The notes under the pieces are model-generated. The model was given only the letters and a program-made list of their open reading frames with translations. It did not search any database and was not told where the DNA came from. A stretch of 64,000 nucleotides of DNA, taken from the NCBI RefSeq assembly GCF_021117425.1, contig NZ_CP088298.1, positions 2,294,001 through 2,358,000 on the forward strand. The letters run 5' to 3'. The position numbers were made by a program, and so were the translations under genes. This DNA comes from Brevibacterium zhoupengii. Lineage in GTDB: Bacteria > Actinomycetota > Actinomycetes > Actinomycetales > Brevibacteriaceae. Shown here piece by piece: positions 28,362 to 37,223 of the stretch. The stretch's first letter is position 1; each line of letters begins with the position of its first letter.

Positions 28362-29401
28362 GGGTGGTTGATCTCCCAGAACGTAGGTCCGACGGGCTCA
28401 GGGAAGTCCGACTGTGCGACCAGGTAGCCGTCGCTGTCGACCGAGATGGGCAGCTGAGGCAATGGGCGTTTAGCCGGGCCGAAGATGACCTTGCAGTGTT
28501 CGGTGACGTCGAAGGTCGACTGGTGGCACGGGCAGAGCAGGTGGTGCGTCTGGTGCTCGTACAGCGCGACAGGACAACCGACATGGGTGCAGATCTTCGA
28601 GTACGCGACGATTCCGTCGTGCGACCAATCCTTGCGGTCCGGATCCTCTTTCAGTTCCTTGGGATCGATGCGCATGAGAAGAACGGCCGCTTTGGCCTTC
28701 TCGTTGAGAGGGTGCTCGGCGTTCTCTTCATCGCCGATGCCCGACGGAAGAACATGGTAGGCCGAACCGATGGTGACGTCATCAGCCTTGATGGGACGTT
28801 CGGATTCCACAGACGGAATACCGCCCGGATCCTGGATCAGGCGAACGCCCTTGCCCCAGAGGGTGTTGAACATCGTGTCCCCGGGCAGCGGTCCCAGGTC
28901 ACGGAAGACGAGGACAGCTGGCAGGGGAGCGATGGCCAAGGCCGCGATCAGTGTGTTGCGCAGAAGGGGGCGGCGGGCGATGCCCGACTCTTCCTTCGCC
29001 TGATGCAGGATCTCGAGCGCAACGGCCTGATCCTCTTCACTGCCACCGATGTCGTGACGTTCGTCGATGCCCTCGTGGTCGCTCATGAGGTTCTTGGCCC
29101 ACAGCACAGCACCGGCGCCGATGGAGAACATCGCCACCGCGGCACCAAGGCCGATGGAGGTGTTGTGGAGACGGATGCTCTGCATCGTCTCACCCGGTGT
29201 GAACAGGAAGTAAGCGACAATGAACCAGATGGTTCCGACCATCGACAGGACGAACCAAGCCGCCACCTGGCGCTCGGCTACCTTCGCGGCCTTCGGATCG
29301 CGGTCAGCGACTCGCGGCTTATGTTCCGGCAGCCCCGGGTTCGTAAACCCATTCAACTCCTCGAGCTGGCTGCCGCCGCCGAAGTGGTCTTTCGAGGTCA
29401 T
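28358..29401 (-). CDS. qcrA: Rieske iron-sulfur subunit of bc1 complex
   Basis: 347 residues. Unlike the single-helix mitochondrial form it has an N-terminal part with three membrane helices (about 50-70, 85-105 and 150-170), which is typical of actinobacteria. The [2Fe-2S] site is formed by 'CTHVGC' (from residue 271) and 'CPCHQS' (from residue 290). It carries electrons from menaquinol to QcrC. It is coupled to qcrB by a 4-base overlap and lies 49 bases downstream of qcrC. Confidence 0.97.
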   Translation of the reverse strand: MTSKDHFGGGSQLEELNGFTNPGLPEHKPRVADRDPKAAKVAERQVAAWFVLSMVGTIWFIVAYFLFTPGETMQSIRLHNTSIGLGAAVAMFSIGAGAVLWAKNLMSDHEGIDERHDIGGSEEDQAVALEILHQAKEESGIARRPLLRNTLIAALAIAPLPAVLVFRDLGPLPGDTMFNTLWGKGVRLIQDPGGIPSVESERPIKADDVTIGSAYHVLPSGIGDEENAEHPLNEKAKAAVLLMRIDPKELKEDPDRKDWSHDGIVAYSKICTHVGCPVALYEHQTHHLLCPCHQSTFDVTEHCKVIFGPAKRPLPQLPISVDSDGYLVAQSDFPEPVGPTFWEINHP

Positions 29402-29450
29402 TGAATTCCCCGTCTTTTCTCGTGGTGGTTACTGAACGACATTGACTGAC

Positions 29451-30236
29451 TCACTTTGACCTGGATGACAGCCATACTGTCAGTCCGATAACCGCGCTGA
29501 GCCCGAAGAACCAGATGAAGAGTCCTTCTGCCACGGGTCCCAGCGATCCCAGCTTGAAGCCACCGGGTGAAGGGGTCTCCGAGACCTCTTTGACATAGGC
29601 GATCACGTCGCGCTTGTCATCAGGAGTCAGGTTCGCGTCGTTGAAGATTGGCATGTTCTGCGGACCGGTCTGCATTGCCTCATAGAGGTGCTTCTCGGAG
29701 ACGTCCGACAGGTTCGGAGCGTACTTGCCGCGGGTGAGCGCACCGCCGGCGCCGACCACGTTGTGGCACATGGCGCAGTTGGTGCGGAAGAGGCCACCGC
29801 CGGCGGCGGGGTCACCCTTGGATGCGTCGAGGTTCTCTTCCTCAGGAACGGCAGGGCCGGGACCCAGCGAAGCAACGTAGGCAGCGAGCTGCGCGGTCTG
29901 CTCCTCATCGAACTGAGGTTCCTTGGTACGTGCCTGCGGCCCATTGGCCTGCAGCGGCATACGACCGGTTCCGACCTGGAAATCGACGGCAGCTGCGCCG
30001 ACGCCGATGAGACCCGGTCCGGCCTTCGAACCCTCGCCGTTGAGACCGTGGCATGTTGCACAGTTCGCTGCGAAGAGCTTTTTGCCTTCCTCGACATCTG
30101 AGGCGCTGGCGGTATCCGCTTGGGCGCTCGAGGTCTGCGTGAAGAGTGCGTAGGCTCCGCCAGTCAGCAGCAGTGCCACCAAGAGCAGCACAACCAGTGC
30201 CATTGGGTGCCTGCGGCGATCTGCTAAAAGCTTCAC
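29451..30236 (-). CDS. qcrC: di-heme cytochrome c subunit of bc1 complex
   Basis: 261 residues: N-terminal membrane anchor (about 11-32), two cytochrome c domains with 'CATCH' (Cys59-His63) and 'CAMCH' (Cys154-His158), and a C-terminal membrane helix (about 237-256). The second heme replaces a free cytochrome c and passes electrons straight to CtaC in the supercomplex. Operon order is ctaE-qcrC-qcrA-qcrB. Confidence 0.97.
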   Translation of the reverse strand: MKLLADRRRHPMALVVLLLVALLLTGGAYALFTQTSSAQADTASASDVEEGKKLFAANCATCHGLNGEGSKAGPGLIGVGAAAVDFQVGTGRMPLQANGPQARTKEPQFDEEQTAQLAAYVASLGPGPAVPEEENLDASKGDPAAGGGLFRTNCAMCHNVVGAGGALTRGKYAPNLSDVSEKHLYEAMQTGPQNMPIFNDANLTPDDKRDVIAYVKEVSETPSPGGFKLGSLGPVAEGLFIWFFGLSAVIGLTVWLSSRSK

Positions 30237-30293
30237 GTGATCGTCCTTTGCTTTAAATGTTGTGAGTCCGAATGGCCGAGCATCTCGAGCCGA

Positions 30294-30932
30294 CTATTGA
30301 AGGAGGTAGATGACTCCGAAGAGACCAACCCAGACAACGTCGACGAAGTGCCAGTAGTAGGACACGCAAATCGCGAATGTGGCGTCATGGTGACCGAACT
30401 TCTTGGCTCCGTATGCTCGTCCGATCACAAGCAGGAAGCAGATGAGTCCGATGGTCACGTGAATACCGTGGAACCCAGTGGTCAGGTAGAAGACAGAGCC
30501 ATAGCCATCACTGTTGATGGCGATGCCTTCGCTGACCAGGGTGGCGTATTCCATTACCTGGCCGGAGACGAAGACCGCGCCCAGCAGGAAGGTGAGGTAG
30601 AACCACTCAACCATTCCCCATTTGGCGACGTTGAACAGGGAGCCCGTCCGGCGAGGCCGGAACTTCTCCGCTGCGAAGACGCCCAGCTGGCAGGTGAATG
30701 AAGACGACACCAGGATCAGCGTGTTGCCGAGCGCGTATGGGATGTCGAGAACCTCAGTCTGGGTCTCCCATAATTCCGGCACAACGGATCGAATGGTGAA
30801 GTACATGGCGAAGAGCGCGGCAAAGAACATCAGGTCGCTCGCGAGGAACACGATGAAGCCCACCGTGGTCACATTCGGACGATTGACAACCGGATGTGCT
30901 GGCGCTGTTTGAGATGCAGTGGCAGTTGACAC
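30294..30932 (-). CDS. ctaE: cytochrome c oxidase subunit III
   Basis: 212 residues from the GTG at 30932, with five or more membrane helices and conserved '[17 protein letters not shown]', '[18 protein letters not shown]' and '[16 protein letters not shown]'. An upstream in-frame ATG at 30968 would add 12 polar residues (224 in total). The GTG is preferred because TAATAAT ends exactly 6 bases before it, as for a leaderless mRNA, and because the mycobacterial homologue is about this size. It is first in the operon with qcrCAB and divergent from trpD. Confidence 0.94.
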   Translation of the reverse strand: MSTATASQTAPAHPVVNRPNVTTVGFIVFLASDLMFFAALFAMYFTIRSVVPELWETQTEVLDIPYALGNTLILVSSSFTCQLGVFAAEKFRPRRTGSLFNVAKWGMVEWFYLTFLLGAVFVSGQVMEYATLVSEGIAINSDGYGSVFYLTTGFHGIHVTIGLICFLLVIGRAYGAKKFGHHDATFAICVSYYWHFVDVVWVGLFGVIYLLQ

Positions 30933-30938
30933 AACCCC

Positions 30939-30945
30939 ATTATTA
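30939..30945 (-). promoter_or_regulatory. -10 element of ctaE-qcrCAB operon
   Basis: TAATAAT on the minus strand ends 6 bases before GTG 30932. About 17 bases further upstream is ATGAAA, a weak -35. A leaderless start is predicted. Confidence 0.5.
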
Positions 30946-31148
30946 CTCGTCTCGGGGTGAGTTTTCATCTTTTACCCAGCTTTCGGTGAATATTTTTCTA
31001 CACGGTGTAGCGAAAACCTTGATTTGATGCCGGAATCTCGTATTCGGATCAGCTGGCCCCCGCGTGTCGAAGACAGGATAGGATGCCGCAGGTAAGTTCC
31101 ATCTCGTAGTCAGAGGTGGTGGCAGCACCTTAAGGAGAGTTCATTCGG

Positions 31149-32270
31149 ATGACGGAGACACCGCGTACGACAGCCCCGGAAACACAGGATTCCGGGACCC
31201 GAACCACACCTGAGGGCGCCACCTACAACTGGCCCGATATGCTCATGAACCTCATGCACCAGCAGGACCTTGATGAGTCCGCTGCAGCGTGGGCAATGGA
31301 CCAGATCATGTCGGGGCAGACTCCGGATGTGACAATGGCCGCATTTCTGGTGGCCCACCACACTAAGGGTGAGACCGTATCGGAGATCGCAGGCCTGGTC
31401 TCGGCCATGATGGACCACGCGGTGCCGCTGCCCGGCCTCGAAGATTCCGTTGACATCGTCGGCACCGGCGGGGATCGCGCGAAGACTGCCAACATCTCCT
31501 CGACGGCGGCAATGATCATCTCTGCCTCGGGCCAGCGCGTCGTCAAGCACGGTAACCGTGCGACTTCCTCAGCCTCCGGCTCTGCGGACGTCCTCGAAGC
31601 CCTCGGCGTTCGCTTCGACATCACGCCGGAGCAGACGGGGATCATTGCAAAGGAAGTCGGCCTGGCCTTCTGCTTCGCTAATGTCTTCCATCCCTCTATG
31701 CAGTTCGTGTCCGCCGTTCGTCGCCAGATCAGCGTGCCGACCGCGTTCAATATTCTCGGCCCGCTGACGAACCCGGCTCGTGCCCGCCACACCGCCATCG
31801 GTGTGGCTGACGCGCAGATGGCGCCTCTGGTTGTGGGCACCTTGGCCAAGCGGGGGCACCAGGCCATCGTGTTCCGGTCCCGAGACGGACTGGACGAACT
31901 GAGCAACACCGATGTCAACGACGTGTGGGAAGTCCGCCACGGCGAGGTCGAGCACATGACTTTCGATGCTCTGGATCTGGGCTTCGAACGCGTGACGAAG
32001 GACGATCTGCGCGGCGGTGGCCCCGATGAGAATGCCGAGATCACCCGTTCGGTGCTCAACGGAGAGAAGTCAGCGGTACGCGACATTGTGCTGATCAACA
32101 CTGCAGCGGCACTGGTCGCGGCCGATGAATCATCGGTGGGGAGTTTAACGGAGCGAATGGCGGCAAAGCTCGTCATTGCTGAAAAGACCGTTGACGCCGG
32201 CCTCGGCGCACAGAAACTCGATCAGTTGATCGAGGTCTCACACAGGGTCGCTGAGACGAACCGCCCCTGA
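31149..32270 (+). CDS. trpD: anthranilate phosphoribosyltransferase
   Basis: 373 residues. The glycosyltransferase-family-3 motifs are clear: 'GTGGDRAKTANISS' (PRPP loop), 'KHGNRATSSASGSADVLEALG' and 'FNILGPLTNPA'. It attaches a phosphoribosyl group to anthranilate in tryptophan synthesis. The first 28 residues are a polar extension. AAGGAG lies about 10 bases before the ATG. It stands alone, away from other trp genes, as in mycobacteria. Its final 33 bases overlap the end of the opposite gene. Confidence 0.95.
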   Translation: MTETPRTTAPETQDSGTRTTPEGATYNWPDMLMNLMHQQDLDESAAAWAMDQIMSGQTPDVTMAAFLVAHHTKGETVSEIAGLVSAMMDHAVPLPGLEDSVDIVGTGGDRAKTANISSTAAMIISASGQRVVKHGNRATSSASGSADVLEALGVRFDITPEQTGIIAKEVGLAFCFANVFHPSMQFVSAVRRQISVPTAFNILGPLTNPARARHTAIGVADAQMAPLVVGTLAKRGHQAIVFRSRDGLDELSNTDVNDVWEVRHGEVEHMTFDALDLGFERVTKDDLRGGGPDENAEITRSVLNGEKSAVRDIVLINTAAALVAADESSVGSLTERMAAKLVIAEKTVDAGLGAQKLDQLIEVSHRVAETNRP

Positions 32271-33983
32271 CTCCTGCGCATGGTAGTTGGCACCAGCGCG
32301 GGGGAACGACCACGTCCCCCGCGCTGATGTCAGCACCGCAGAGCGCAACCATTGGGACAGCAACCGCGTCTCCTCGGGCAGAGAATCGGTGACGGCTGGA
32401 AGCCTTCCCGGCGCCGGCACCCATTCGGCGGTCGCGGCAATCGCGGCGAAAGACTCGCCAACCACCTGCGAACCACGGACGTGTGAGGCTGCAGCCAACT
32501 TCCCGTGACGAATCACTGCGAGATCGATCCCGCCTTCAGGCCCCGGGGCGTGAGCAAGGATCTCGGGGACAACCCGCAGCGCCTGAACCAGTTCGGCCCG
32601 TGCCGCACACGATAACGCCGACCTCATAGCGTCGCGCACCTCCGCGGCGGTTTCGTACCTCGCTTCGTCAGCCAGCCTCGACATTCGCTGTGTGCACAGA
32701 CTGCGCAGCGAAGTGAAGTCTCCGGCCATGACCTCGAACAGTTCAGCGATGTCATCCAGGTAGGCCTGCCTGTCCAGCACCCCGGCGCAGGGACCTCCGC
32801 ACTGACCGACTTGGGAACTCACACATGGGCGGTGGGAGGCGAGGTTGGAGGCAGTGATCTTCGCTGTGCACCGTTTGACCGGATAGAGGGTATCGAGCAG
32901 CTCTTTCACCGCCTGTGCTGTCTTGCGTGATCGGAACGGACCTAGGGGAGTTGCAGGTGACTTCTCCAATGCCGTGTTCGACCGGACCACTGAGAGACGT
33001 GGATACTCCTCATTGCTGAGAACGATCCAGGAATTGCGTTCGGGATTCTTCGAACGTCGGTTGTACGGCGGGGCGAGCTCGCCGATCAGGCGGATCTCTC
33101 TGACTTCGGCCTCAAGGGCATGCGCGCATGGCAGGCTGCTGACTTCCTGGGCAGCTGTGATCATCTCCGCCATCCGGCCCCGATTCTCCGAGGCATTGAA
33201 ATAGCCTCGGACCCGCCGAGCCATGTTGCCTGACTTCCCGATATAGAGGACGCGGCGAGTTCCATCGAGGAACATGTAGACACCCGGCTCTGCCGGTACT
33301 CCCTTAGCCAGGTGCGACTTGGCCTGGCGCTTGGCCCAGCCTGCCTGGCGCACCGTGGCCAGCTCTTCCAGCGTTGTGATGCCGTAGCCTCCGAATCGTT
33401 CGAGGACCCGGTGCAGCACTTCTCCTGTGGCCTTGGCATCGGACAGCGCCCGGTGGTCGGGGGAGACCTCGGTGCCGAAATGAGCGGCGAGCGTCGACAG
33501 TTTGTGATTGCGCACCTCGTCTCGACTGACCACTCGCCGAGACAGGGTGACTGTGTCGAGGACTGTCGGCTGCGGCCAGTGGTAGTCGAGTTTTTCACAG
33601 GCTGAGCGGAGGAACCCGATATCGAAGGGAGCATTGTGCGCGACCAGGACTGCGCCGACGCAGAATTCCAGAAAGCTGGGAAGGACCGACCGGATGGATG
33701 GTGCATCGTCGACCATGGCGTGTGTGATGCCGGTCAGCCGTGCCACAAAAGGACTGATGACCGATTCCTCGGGCTTGACCAGAGACTGAAATTCGCCGAG
33801 GACCTCGCCGCCACGCGTCTTGACGGCGCCGATCTCCGTGATCTCCGACTTTCCAGCGGTTGTGCCGGTCGTCTCTAAGTCCACGATGACGAATGTGACC
33901 TCGTGCAGCGGTGTGCCAAGAGAGTCGAAGGACAGCTGTGAGGATTCGGTTGCTGTCGGAGTGCGGTCGAATGGGGCAGACAT
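32238..33983 (-). CDS. DEDD exonuclease/GIY-YIG nuclease fusion
   Basis: 581 residues from the ATG at 33983. N-terminal DnaQ-like exonuclease (about 28-195): 'IVDLETTGT' with Asp35 and Glu37, 'VAHNAPFDIGFL', and a final 'HRALSDAKAT'. After a linker comes a GIY-YIG nuclease domain (about 215-300): 'EPGVYMFLDGTRRVLYIGKS'. A UvrC-like part follows with 'CGGPCAG'. The UvrC RNase H-like and helix-hairpin-helix ends are missing. It matches the actinobacterial family of Mycobacterium Rv2191, also encoded beside trpD. It is probably a repair nuclease resembling DnaQ plus Cho. Confidence 0.88.
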   Translation of the reverse strand: MSAPFDRTPTATESSQLSFDSLGTPLHEVTFVIVDLETTGTTAGKSEITEIGAVKTRGGEVLGEFQSLVKPEESVISPFVARLTGITHAMVDDAPSIRSVLPSFLEFCVGAVLVAHNAPFDIGFLRSACEKLDYHWPQPTVLDTVTLSRRVVSRDEVRNHKLSTLAAHFGTEVSPDHRALSDAKATGEVLHRVLERFGGYGITTLEELATVRQAGWAKRQAKSHLAKGVPAEPGVYMFLDGTRRVLYIGKSGNMARRVRGYFNASENRGRMAEMITAAQEVSSLPCAHALEAEVREIRLIGELAPPYNRRSKNPERNSWIVLSNEEYPRLSVVRSNTALEKSPATPLGPFRSRKTAQAVKELLDTLYPVKRCTAKITASNLASHRPCVSSQVGQCGGPCAGVLDRQAYLDDIAELFEVMAGDFTSLRSLCTQRMSRLADEARYETAAEVRDAMRSALSCAARAELVQALRVVPEILAHAPGPEGGIDLAVIRHGKLAAASHVRGSQVVGESFAAIAATAEWVPAPGRLPAVTDSLPEETRLLSQWLRSAVLTSARGTWSFPRAGANYHAQESGAVRLSDPV

Positions 33984-34042
33984 GCACCCCAGTATTTCAC
34001 TCGCCCCTGACATAGGAGGAGACTCGAGATCAGAGCCTGTGT

Positions 34043-34465
34043 TCAAACAGAAGCACCATTGTCTCCGTCGGACGTGCGGCTTGTCGGGAGATGGAAGAAG
34101 AGTCCGACTGCCCCTCCGAGGCCGACGGCGATACCGACCAGCAGGAACCAGCCAGGCAGAGGTCGGAAGAAGATCACGCCGAGGAGCAACAGGAGCACGG
34201 CACCGAATGTGGCGACGACAGAGAGCATCAGTGTCGGCGAAGCCGTGCGCCAACCGATCGGTGCGGCTGGGCCGGGTTCCCACCCTTCTTCCTCTTCGAG
34301 GCGCTCCCTGACCTCGTCGACAGGCATATCGCCCATCATTGCGCTAGGTTCGGCAATCTGGTTGACGAGATCTTCCCAGTGACTGTCACTGATGCGTGAG
34401 GAATCGCCGAGCCGCTCCGATTCGGGAACCTCGTTGCGCCAGTCCTCGTTCTTCTCGTCGTCCAT
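34043..34465 (-). CDS. small membrane protein, unknown
   Basis: 140 residues from ATG 34465. The acidic N-terminal half contains 'MPVDEVRERLEEEEGWEPG', then two hydrophobic helices (about 77-97 and 101-121) and a polar tail. No named family is recognised. AAGGAG at 34482-34487 is 16 bases from this ATG; an in-frame TTG at 34480 is only one base from it, so the start is uncertain. It lies 29 bases downstream of the hydrolase gene and is probably cotranscribed with it. Confidence 0.7.
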   Translation of the reverse strand: MDDEKNEDWRNEVPESERLGDSSRISDSHWEDLVNQIAEPSAMMGDMPVDEVRERLEEEEGWEPGPAAPIGWRTASPTLMLSVVATFGAVLLLLLGVIFFRPLPGWFLLVGIAVGLGGAVGLFFHLPTSRTSDGDNGASV

Positions 34466-34494
34466 GTTCTCTATCAGCAATCTCCTTGACGTCT

Positions 34495-35286
34495 CTATTC
34501 CCTGTCGCCCGGGGTTCCTGCGGTTGCGCCACCGGCGGATGTCGCCTTCTCAAGGATCACCTCGGCGATGGTGTCCGCGTCATTGTCCAAGGTGGCTACG
34601 TGACGCGATCGACGCAGGGACCGAATGGCAGGAGCTGTGGGCAGACGCGATCGCAGGGTCCTGAGAGTGCGCGGACCGACGACACCGTCGCTGCCGGAGA
34701 TTAAGAGGGTCACCGGGCAGTCGATCCGCCACAGGTGTTCGCGAAGCTTCGACTGTGCCGAGGCGAATGACGCGATAGCAGCGACAGGAGTCCGGTCGTA
34801 GGCGTACTCGCAGCGGTCCGGGTGGGCGATGTCTCCGCCGATCGCCGGCACCGAGGCGACGACGTGTTTGAGGACCGGAAGAAGTGGAGTCAGCGGGGAA
34901 TCGATGTACAGGGCCGGGTTGATGAGGACGAGTTCATCGGGAGGCGAATCGTCGGCTCCCAGGGCCAAGGCCAAGGCCCCGCCCATCGACAGTCCTGCCA
35001 CCACTACCCGTGAGTGAGTCTGCGACAGCGCCGACATTTCTGCCCTCGCCGCGTCGAGCCAATCAGACCACTTCGTGGCGTTGAGATCCTGCCAGCGTGT
35101 GCCGTGTCCGGGGAGCAGCGGCACGCTGACGCTGATCCCGTGATCGCTGAGGGACCGGGCAATGGGAAACCACGCGGCCGGTGAACCGGTGATCCCATGG
35201 AGAAACAGCACAGCAGACTCCGAGTCCGGAGCGATCTGCCGGTAAGGTGCAGTCGGCACCGATTGTGGTGAGTAGTCGATCTCCAT
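34495..35286 (-). CDS. alpha/beta hydrolase (esterase/monoacylglycerol lipase type)
   Basis: 263 residues with 'VLFLHGITGSPAAW' (oxyanion region), the nucleophile elbow 'VAGLSMGGAL' (Ser100), 'LISGSDGVVG' (acid) and 'RSLRRSRHVATLD' (His). This is the carboxylesterase Est30/monoacylglycerol lipase group; the substrate cannot be read from the sequence. It is divergent from a lysophospholipid acyltransferase, and a lipid-related role is plausible. ATG start. Confidence 0.85.
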   Translation of the reverse strand: MEIDYSPQSVPTAPYRQIAPDSESAVLFLHGITGSPAAWFPIARSLSDHGISVSVPLLPGHGTRWQDLNATKWSDWLDAARAEMSALSQTHSRVVVAGLSMGGALALALGADDSPPDELVLINPALYIDSPLTPLLPVLKHVVASVPAIGGDIAHPDRCEYAYDRTPVAAIASFASAQSKLREHLWRIDCPVTLLISGSDGVVGPRTLRTLRSRLPTAPAIRSLRRSRHVATLDNDADTIAEVILEKATSAGGATAGTPGDRE

Positions 35287-35372
35287 AGCATCAGCATGGC
35301 ATGAATGTGCGGTGATGGTGTCGATATATGATGTCCGAGAACGACAAAGAGTCGTGACAGGGAAGGGTGCTC

Positions 35373-36152
35373 GTGTTCTACTGGTTTCTCAAGCGAGTCG
35401 TGGCCGGACCCATTCTGCGGATCCTCTTCCGCCCCTGGGTTCGCGGGCTGGACAACCTCCCGTCCGATGGGCCTGCGATCATCGCGGGGAATCACAACCA
35501 CTTCATGGATTCGATCTTCGTTCCCCTGCTCGTACCCAGGCCCGTCGTCTACCTGGCGAAGAAGGACTATTTCACCGGTCGCGGCCTCAAAGGCGCCGTC
35601 ACACGTTGGTTCTTCAAACTCAACAATCAGCTGCCGATGGACAGGGCCGGGGGATCCGGCTCGCAGGCGTCGCTTGAGTCTGGACTCAAAGTGCTCGGCG
35701 AGGGCAACTCTCTGGGCATCTACCCGGAGGGAACTCGGTCACCGGACGGCAAGCTCTACCGTGGCCGCACCGGCGTTGCCAGACTGGTCCTCGAATCCGG
35801 TGCACCGGTGATTCCCGTCGCCATCATCGGCACCGACAAGATTCAGCCTGCAGGCCGCCTGATCCCGAAGTTCCGGCGCGTCGGAATCGTCTTCGGGTCC
35901 TCGATGGACTTCTCCAAGTACGAGGGACTTCCGGCCGACCGCTTCCTCCTGCGCTCCGTCACCGACGAGATCATGTACGAGATCATGCGGCTGTCCGGGC
36001 AGGAATACGTCGACAAGTACGCCTCGACCGTCAAGACCAAACTCCTCACCAGCTCCAAACCGAAGAAGACTGAGGAACCCAAACCCGAGGACGAGCAGTC
36101 CCCGGGACCAGTTGGCTCCGAGGATCACAAGATCCCTCCCGAAGCAGAGTGA
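35373..36152 (+). CDS. 1-acyl-glycerol-3-phosphate acyltransferase (PlsC type)
   Basis: 259 residues. Motif I is 'GNHNHFMDSI' (His41, Asp46), motif II is near 'YFTGRGLKG', motif III is 'GIYPEGTRSPDG' and motif IV is 'VIPVAIIGTDK'. It would acylate lysophosphatidate in the membrane to make phosphatidate. The charged C-terminal tail of about 40 residues (Lys/Pro/Glu) is not part of the catalytic domain. GTG 35373 is chosen because GGAAGGG sits about 6 bases before it; GTG 35367 would add two residues but overlap that site. Confidence 0.92.
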   Translation: MFYWFLKRVVAGPILRILFRPWVRGLDNLPSDGPAIIAGNHNHFMDSIFVPLLVPRPVVYLAKKDYFTGRGLKGAVTRWFFKLNNQLPMDRAGGSGSQASLESGLKVLGEGNSLGIYPEGTRSPDGKLYRGRTGVARLVLESGAPVIPVAIIGTDKIQPAGRLIPKFRRVGIVFGSSMDFSKYEGLPADRFLLRSVTDEIMYEIMRLSGQEYVDKYASTVKTKLLTSSKPKKTEEPKPEDEQSPGPVGSEDHKIPPEAE

Positions 36153-36392
36153 CTGGCTCCTCTTAGTGGGCCTCGGGCTGCTCAATCGGCACTGATTCGG
36201 GTGTTCGAATACTGCGATAACGGCGACACGCAGAAATTGTTACCTTGAGGTGTTTGTCCTGGAAGGCCGGGAAGAATAGCTTGGAGATGTTGAATCCCAC
36301 TGTAGGTTCGCTGAGAAGAGAGCTAGAATGGAAATGTTCTCTGCCCTTCAAAGCGACCTCGCTTCCCCCAGGGACTATAAGGAGGAGTCGGT

Positions 36393-36974
36393 GTGAACCG
36401 CTCAAGTCATGAAAGCGTCGAGCCGACGCCAATACCGCCAGCCGCTCAGGGTCTGTTGTTCGACGACGATCTGCCTGTCCTCGATGAAGAGGCCGGCTAC
36501 CGTGGTCCGACCGTGTGCAAGGTCGTCGGCATCAGCTACCGCCGACTCGACTACTGGGCACGCACCGACCTGGTGACTCCCTCGATTCGCAATGCAACCG
36601 GATCGGGCAGCCAGCGGCTCTACAGCTTCCGTGACATCCTTGTCCTCAAGATCGTCAAGCGACTCCTCGACACCGGCGTCGGGTTGCAGTCGATCCGCAC
36701 AGCCGTCGACCACCTGCGGTCACGTGGAGTTCGAGATCTCTCACAGATCACTCTGATGTCAGATGGAGCCAGCGTCTTCGAATGCACTTCACCCGATGAG
36801 GTCGTTGACCTCCTGCAGGGCGGACAGGGCGTCTTCGGCATCGCCGTCGGTCGTGTCTGGAACGAAGTCGAAGGCAGTCTCTCCGAACTACCGAGCGAAC
36901 GGCTTCCCGAAGATGACACAGCCATCGTCGAGATGGACGAACTCGCCCAACGACGAGCTCAGAAACTCGGCTGA
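36393..36974 (+). CDS. ftsR: MerR-type regulator FtsR
   Basis: 193 residues. The winged-helix MerR domain covers about 38-110 ('VCKVVGISYRRLDYWARTDL', 'RLYSFRDILVLKIVKRLL'), followed by a C-terminal part with 'VFGIAVGRVWNEVEGSL'. The domain order and sequence match FtsR, which in Corynebacterium glutamicum activates ftsZ. GTG start with AAGGAGG 7-8 bases upstream, and TAGAAT at 36332-36337 is a possible -10. It is monocistronic, closed by a strong hairpin. Confidence 0.88.
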   Translation: MNRSSHESVEPTPIPPAAQGLLFDDDLPVLDEEAGYRGPTVCKVVGISYRRLDYWARTDLVTPSIRNATGSGSQRLYSFRDILVLKIVKRLLDTGVGLQSIRTAVDHLRSRGVRDLSQITLMSDGASVFECTSPDEVVDLLQGGQGVFGIAVGRVWNEVEGSLSELPSERLPEDDTAIVEMDELAQRRAQKLG

Positions 36975-37030
36975 ACAGGCTGATCGCCCGGATACCGGGC
37001 AGTCCCAGATAGGGACACCATGGGGGATCG

Positions 37031-37068
37031 ATGAGTGTGGCCCGTCCTAAAGGACGGGCCACACTCAT
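37031..37068 (+). terminator. terminator of ftsR
   Basis: 17-bp perfect inverted repeat (ATGAGTGTGGCCCGTCC and complement) around TAAA, 56 bases after the stop. Confidence 0.88.
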
Positions 37069-37162
37069 ATTCAATGCCAGGGTCAACAACAGCGGTTCGC
37101 CTCGGCATCGTTCAGGCGCTGCGTTGAGGACTCGTCGGCACGCAATTCTTCCGCGGAAATGT

Positions 37163-37200
37163 CATCGGGTGCAACTGAACTCAGTCAGCTGCACCCGATG
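37163..37200 (-). terminator. terminator of parA-like gene
   Basis: CATCGGGTGCA pairs with TGCACCCGATG; the loop between can extend the stem. It lies 23 bases after the minus-strand stop. Confidence 0.75.
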
Positions 37201-37223
37201 GAAAGATCTCGGTCCTAGTGAAC

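Noticed and set aside
34495..36152. Hydrolase and acyltransferase as one lipid operon
   Set aside because: They are divergent, not cotranscribed, so only a loose link can be claimed.
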